Assembly: GCA_964568985.1 (NCBI GenBank)
Contig: CAZMSP010000056.1
Location: 1 to 13,189 of the forward strand
Direction: 5' to 3'
DNA from: CAZBWE01 sp964568985
GTDB lineage: Bacteria; Planctomycetota; Phycisphaerae; Sedimentisphaerales; Anaerobacaceae
DNA: 13,189 nt
Positions 12,148 through 13,189 of the stretch are shown here, one piece after another; the stretch's first letter is position 1; every line of letters starts with the position of its first letter. The notes beneath the pieces were generated by a model. That model saw only the letters and a list, made by a program, of their open reading frames with translations. It made no database searches and had not been told where the DNA came from. The position numbers and the translations under genes are program-made.

Positions 12148-12681
12148 TTGTATCGCCGCCTTCGTTACGGCTATCCTTTTCGCCGCATACCTTTAACTCA
12201 GGGCAAATTTGCCATTGTTGACCCCGAAGATTACGAGCGTTTAAGTAAGTACAAATGGCAAGCTGCCAAAGGCAATAGCACCTTTTATGCTGAACGACGA
12301 GTTGCAACAGGCAGAGGCAGAAAATATCTCCATATCGTGATGCACCGGGAGGTTTTGAAGGTGCCTGATGGTATGTTCGTTGACCATATAAATCATAACG
12401 GTCTGGACAATCGGAAGGCGAACCTTCGGCCTGCAACATATGTGGAAAACAATCGTAACAGACGAAAAATTAAAACGAATTGTTGTTCAAGATTTAAAGG
12501 AGTAACATGGTGCAAGCAAAGGAAAAAATGGCAGGTTTTTATATCTTTTGACGGCAAGCAGAGAAGGCTCGGTTATTTCGAAAATGAGGTCGAGGCAGCC
12601 AAGGCATACGATGAGGCAGCGAAAAAGTATCATAAGGAATTTGCGGTTCTAAATTTTGCCACAAAGACACGAAGAAATTAA
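12148..12681 (+). CDS. HNH endonuclease-like protein with AP2 DNA-binding domain
   Basis: A 177-residue product from a TTG at 12148. The N-terminal half has an HNH-type core: M-H-R (65-67), D-H-I-N-H-N (79-84), L-D-N-R-K and N-L-R-P-A-T, with N-N-R-N-R. The C-terminal half is an AP2 domain: F-K-G-V-T-W, R-R-L-G-Y-F, E-A-A-K-A-Y-D-E-A-A-K-K-Y and A-V-L-N-F (about 116-170). Such proteins are homing-endonuclease-like mobile genes. The coding frame stays open for 25 codons upstream to a TAG at 12070, with protein-like text (I-N-V-P-D-R-L-D-K-L-L-V-K-L), but holds no ATG, GTG or TTG and no Shine-Dalgarno. The true start may therefore be lost or non-canonical. The last residues A-T-K-T-R-R-N and the stop come from a CACAAAGACACGAAG repeat. 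Confidence 0.8.
   Translation: MYRRLRYGYPFRRIPLTQGKFAIVDPEDYERLSKYKWQAAKGNSTFYAERRVATGRGRKYLHIVMHREVLKVPDGMFVDHINHNGLDNRKANLRPATYVENNRNRRKIKTNCCSRFKGVTWCKQRKKWQVFISFDGKQRRLGYFENEVEAAKAYDEAAKKYHKEFAVLNFATKTRRN
12655..12681. repeat. CACAAAGACACGAAG repeat forming the end of the AP2 gene
   Basis: TTTGCCACAAAGACACGAAG followed by AAATTAA encodes the final A-T-K-T-R-R-N and stop just after the AP2 motif A-V-L-N-F. It starts with the same TTTGCCACA as the insert in rseP (10022-10085). Confidence 0.55.
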
Positions 12682-12927
12682 GCCTCTGAGGACGAGAGAG
12701 CTTAAATAAATCATTGCTGCATAAGCTGAGATATAGTAAAATTCAGTTAGCTCTGAGTTAAACATCTGCGAGATAATAAAAGCCGAGGGAGTAAAGAAAC
12801 TATAGAGACTAATAAAAAAGTCTGTGGGGGGCAGATAAAGGCATTTGTATAAATCGAAATATAATGAAAATCCGATGCAGGAGGTCGGAGAGATAAACTG
12901 CAACCGAGTAAATATAGGATTAGTAAG
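12682..12927. other. AT- and purine-rich spacer without a recognised gene
   Basis: All plus frames are broken by stops. The minus-strand ORF across it lacks a recognisable pattern. It contains a weak hairpin AGACT/AGTCT (12806-12823) and an isolated TATAAT (12860-12865) about 60 bp before the next start, without a good -35. Confidence 0.4.
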
Positions 12928-13189
12928 ATGGCGTTGTCTCTTGGACAAATTAAAACTGGTTTTAATGGTTTTCAAAGAATCCTCGAGTTGGGTAATCAAA
13001 TTATTCCTGAAGACTATGAAATAAATATATCAAATTGGATCGACGCTAATATGTGTGCTCCACTTGGGGCTATTCTTTACAGAAAAAAAACTGAGAACGT
13101 GCCGGTTTGCATAATTACTGATACCTCTTTAACCGGTATTTCTTTAATGGTAAGAAGTATCTTGAGGAAGAATCATTTTCTTTCGCAGT
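12928..13189 (+). CDS. N-terminus of a STAS-like protein (partial, runs off the window)
   Basis: From the ATG at 12928 (AGGAT about 8 nt upstream) 87 codons stay open to the window edge. A short beta-like strand (E-I-N-I-S) leads into N-W-I-D-A-N-M-C-A-P-L-G-A-I-L-Y (36-51), then P-V-C-I-I-T-D-T-S and a helix ending I-L-R-K-N-H-F-L-S. This pattern resembles the STAS-like (anti-anti-sigma-type) module found at the start of some ATP-binding regulatory proteins. That likeness is from memory of the motif, not a search. Base composition is clearly more AT-rich than in the genes to the left. Regulation or an accessory system is possible, but the rest of the gene would be needed. Confidence 0.55.
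   Translation, partial: MALSLGQIKTGFNGFQRILELGNQIIPEDYEINISNWIDANMCAPLGAILYRKKTENVPVCIITDTSLTGISLMVRSILRKNHFLSQ

Noticed and set aside
12649..12999. 116-codon minus-strand ORF at the right end
   Set aside because: It overlaps the AP2 gene end and the start of the STAS-like ORF, has no recognisable motif, and its composition reflects AT-rich spacer DNA.
1..13189. tRNA, rRNA or known riboswitch genes
   Set aside because: No cloverleaf, rRNA core sequence or recognised riboswitch signature was seen on reading the spacers; a covariance-model search would settle this.

Overview
The window looks like a chromosomal segment of a planctomycete, most probably of the Phycisphaerae/Sedimentisphaerales type. 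This is inferred from gene content and style: a long multi-PDZ RseP, a divergent GlyA, AP2-HNH proteins, few strong Shine-Dalgarno sites, and intergenic and even coding DNA littered with short palindromic or quasi-tandem repeats. No rRNA or tRNA gene was recognised, so the taxonomic call is inference. Most of the window is housekeeping; the accessory part is the right-hand 1.1 kb.

Layout. (a) 1-1297, minus strand: a small putative membrane ORF, an aldo/keto reductase and the start of purB (adenylosuccinate lyase), closely spaced or overlapping like an operon. (b) 1511-2627, plus strand: a 31-residue basic mini-protein, a PilZ-domain protein and a terminator. (c) 2675-4367, minus strand: psd then pssA. 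PssA makes phosphatidylserine and Psd decarboxylates it to phosphatidylethanolamine. (d) 4368-4790: a divergent intergenic region with a GTTAGAAAT-bounded element, a strong hairpin followed by an SD and an eight-codon ORF, and candidate eno promoters. (e) 4791-6586, plus strand: eno and a small bitopic coiled-coil protein resembling FtsB/DivIC, the same order as eno-ftsB in proteobacteria. (f) 6644-11572, minus strand: dxr, rseP and glyA. dxr and rseP overlap by 25 bp. dxr has a near-consensus promoter whose predicted start falls at its ATG, so a leaderless transcript is likely. (g) 11573-12147: a gene-poor, repeat-rich spacer. (h) 12148-13189: an HNH/AP2 endonuclease-like gene, then an AT-rich stretch and the N-terminus of a STAS-like protein that runs off the window.

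The main unexpected signal is that several families of intergenic-type repeat also occur in frame inside conserved genes. A 24-bp palindrome (core TCCGCC-N8-GGCGGA) encodes K-S-A-K-N-M-A-D in GlyA and occurs as a tandem pair in the RseP N-terminus in the same reading frame, much like Rickettsia palindromic elements. RseP also carries a CACAGAGGACACAGAG-type insert, GlyA a second AT-rich quasi-repeat insert, and the PilZ protein a hairpin-bearing insert. The AP2 gene ends in a related CACAAAGACACGAAG repeat that supplies its stop codon. The genome thus appears to tolerate or domesticate small mobile palindromes as peptide insertions.
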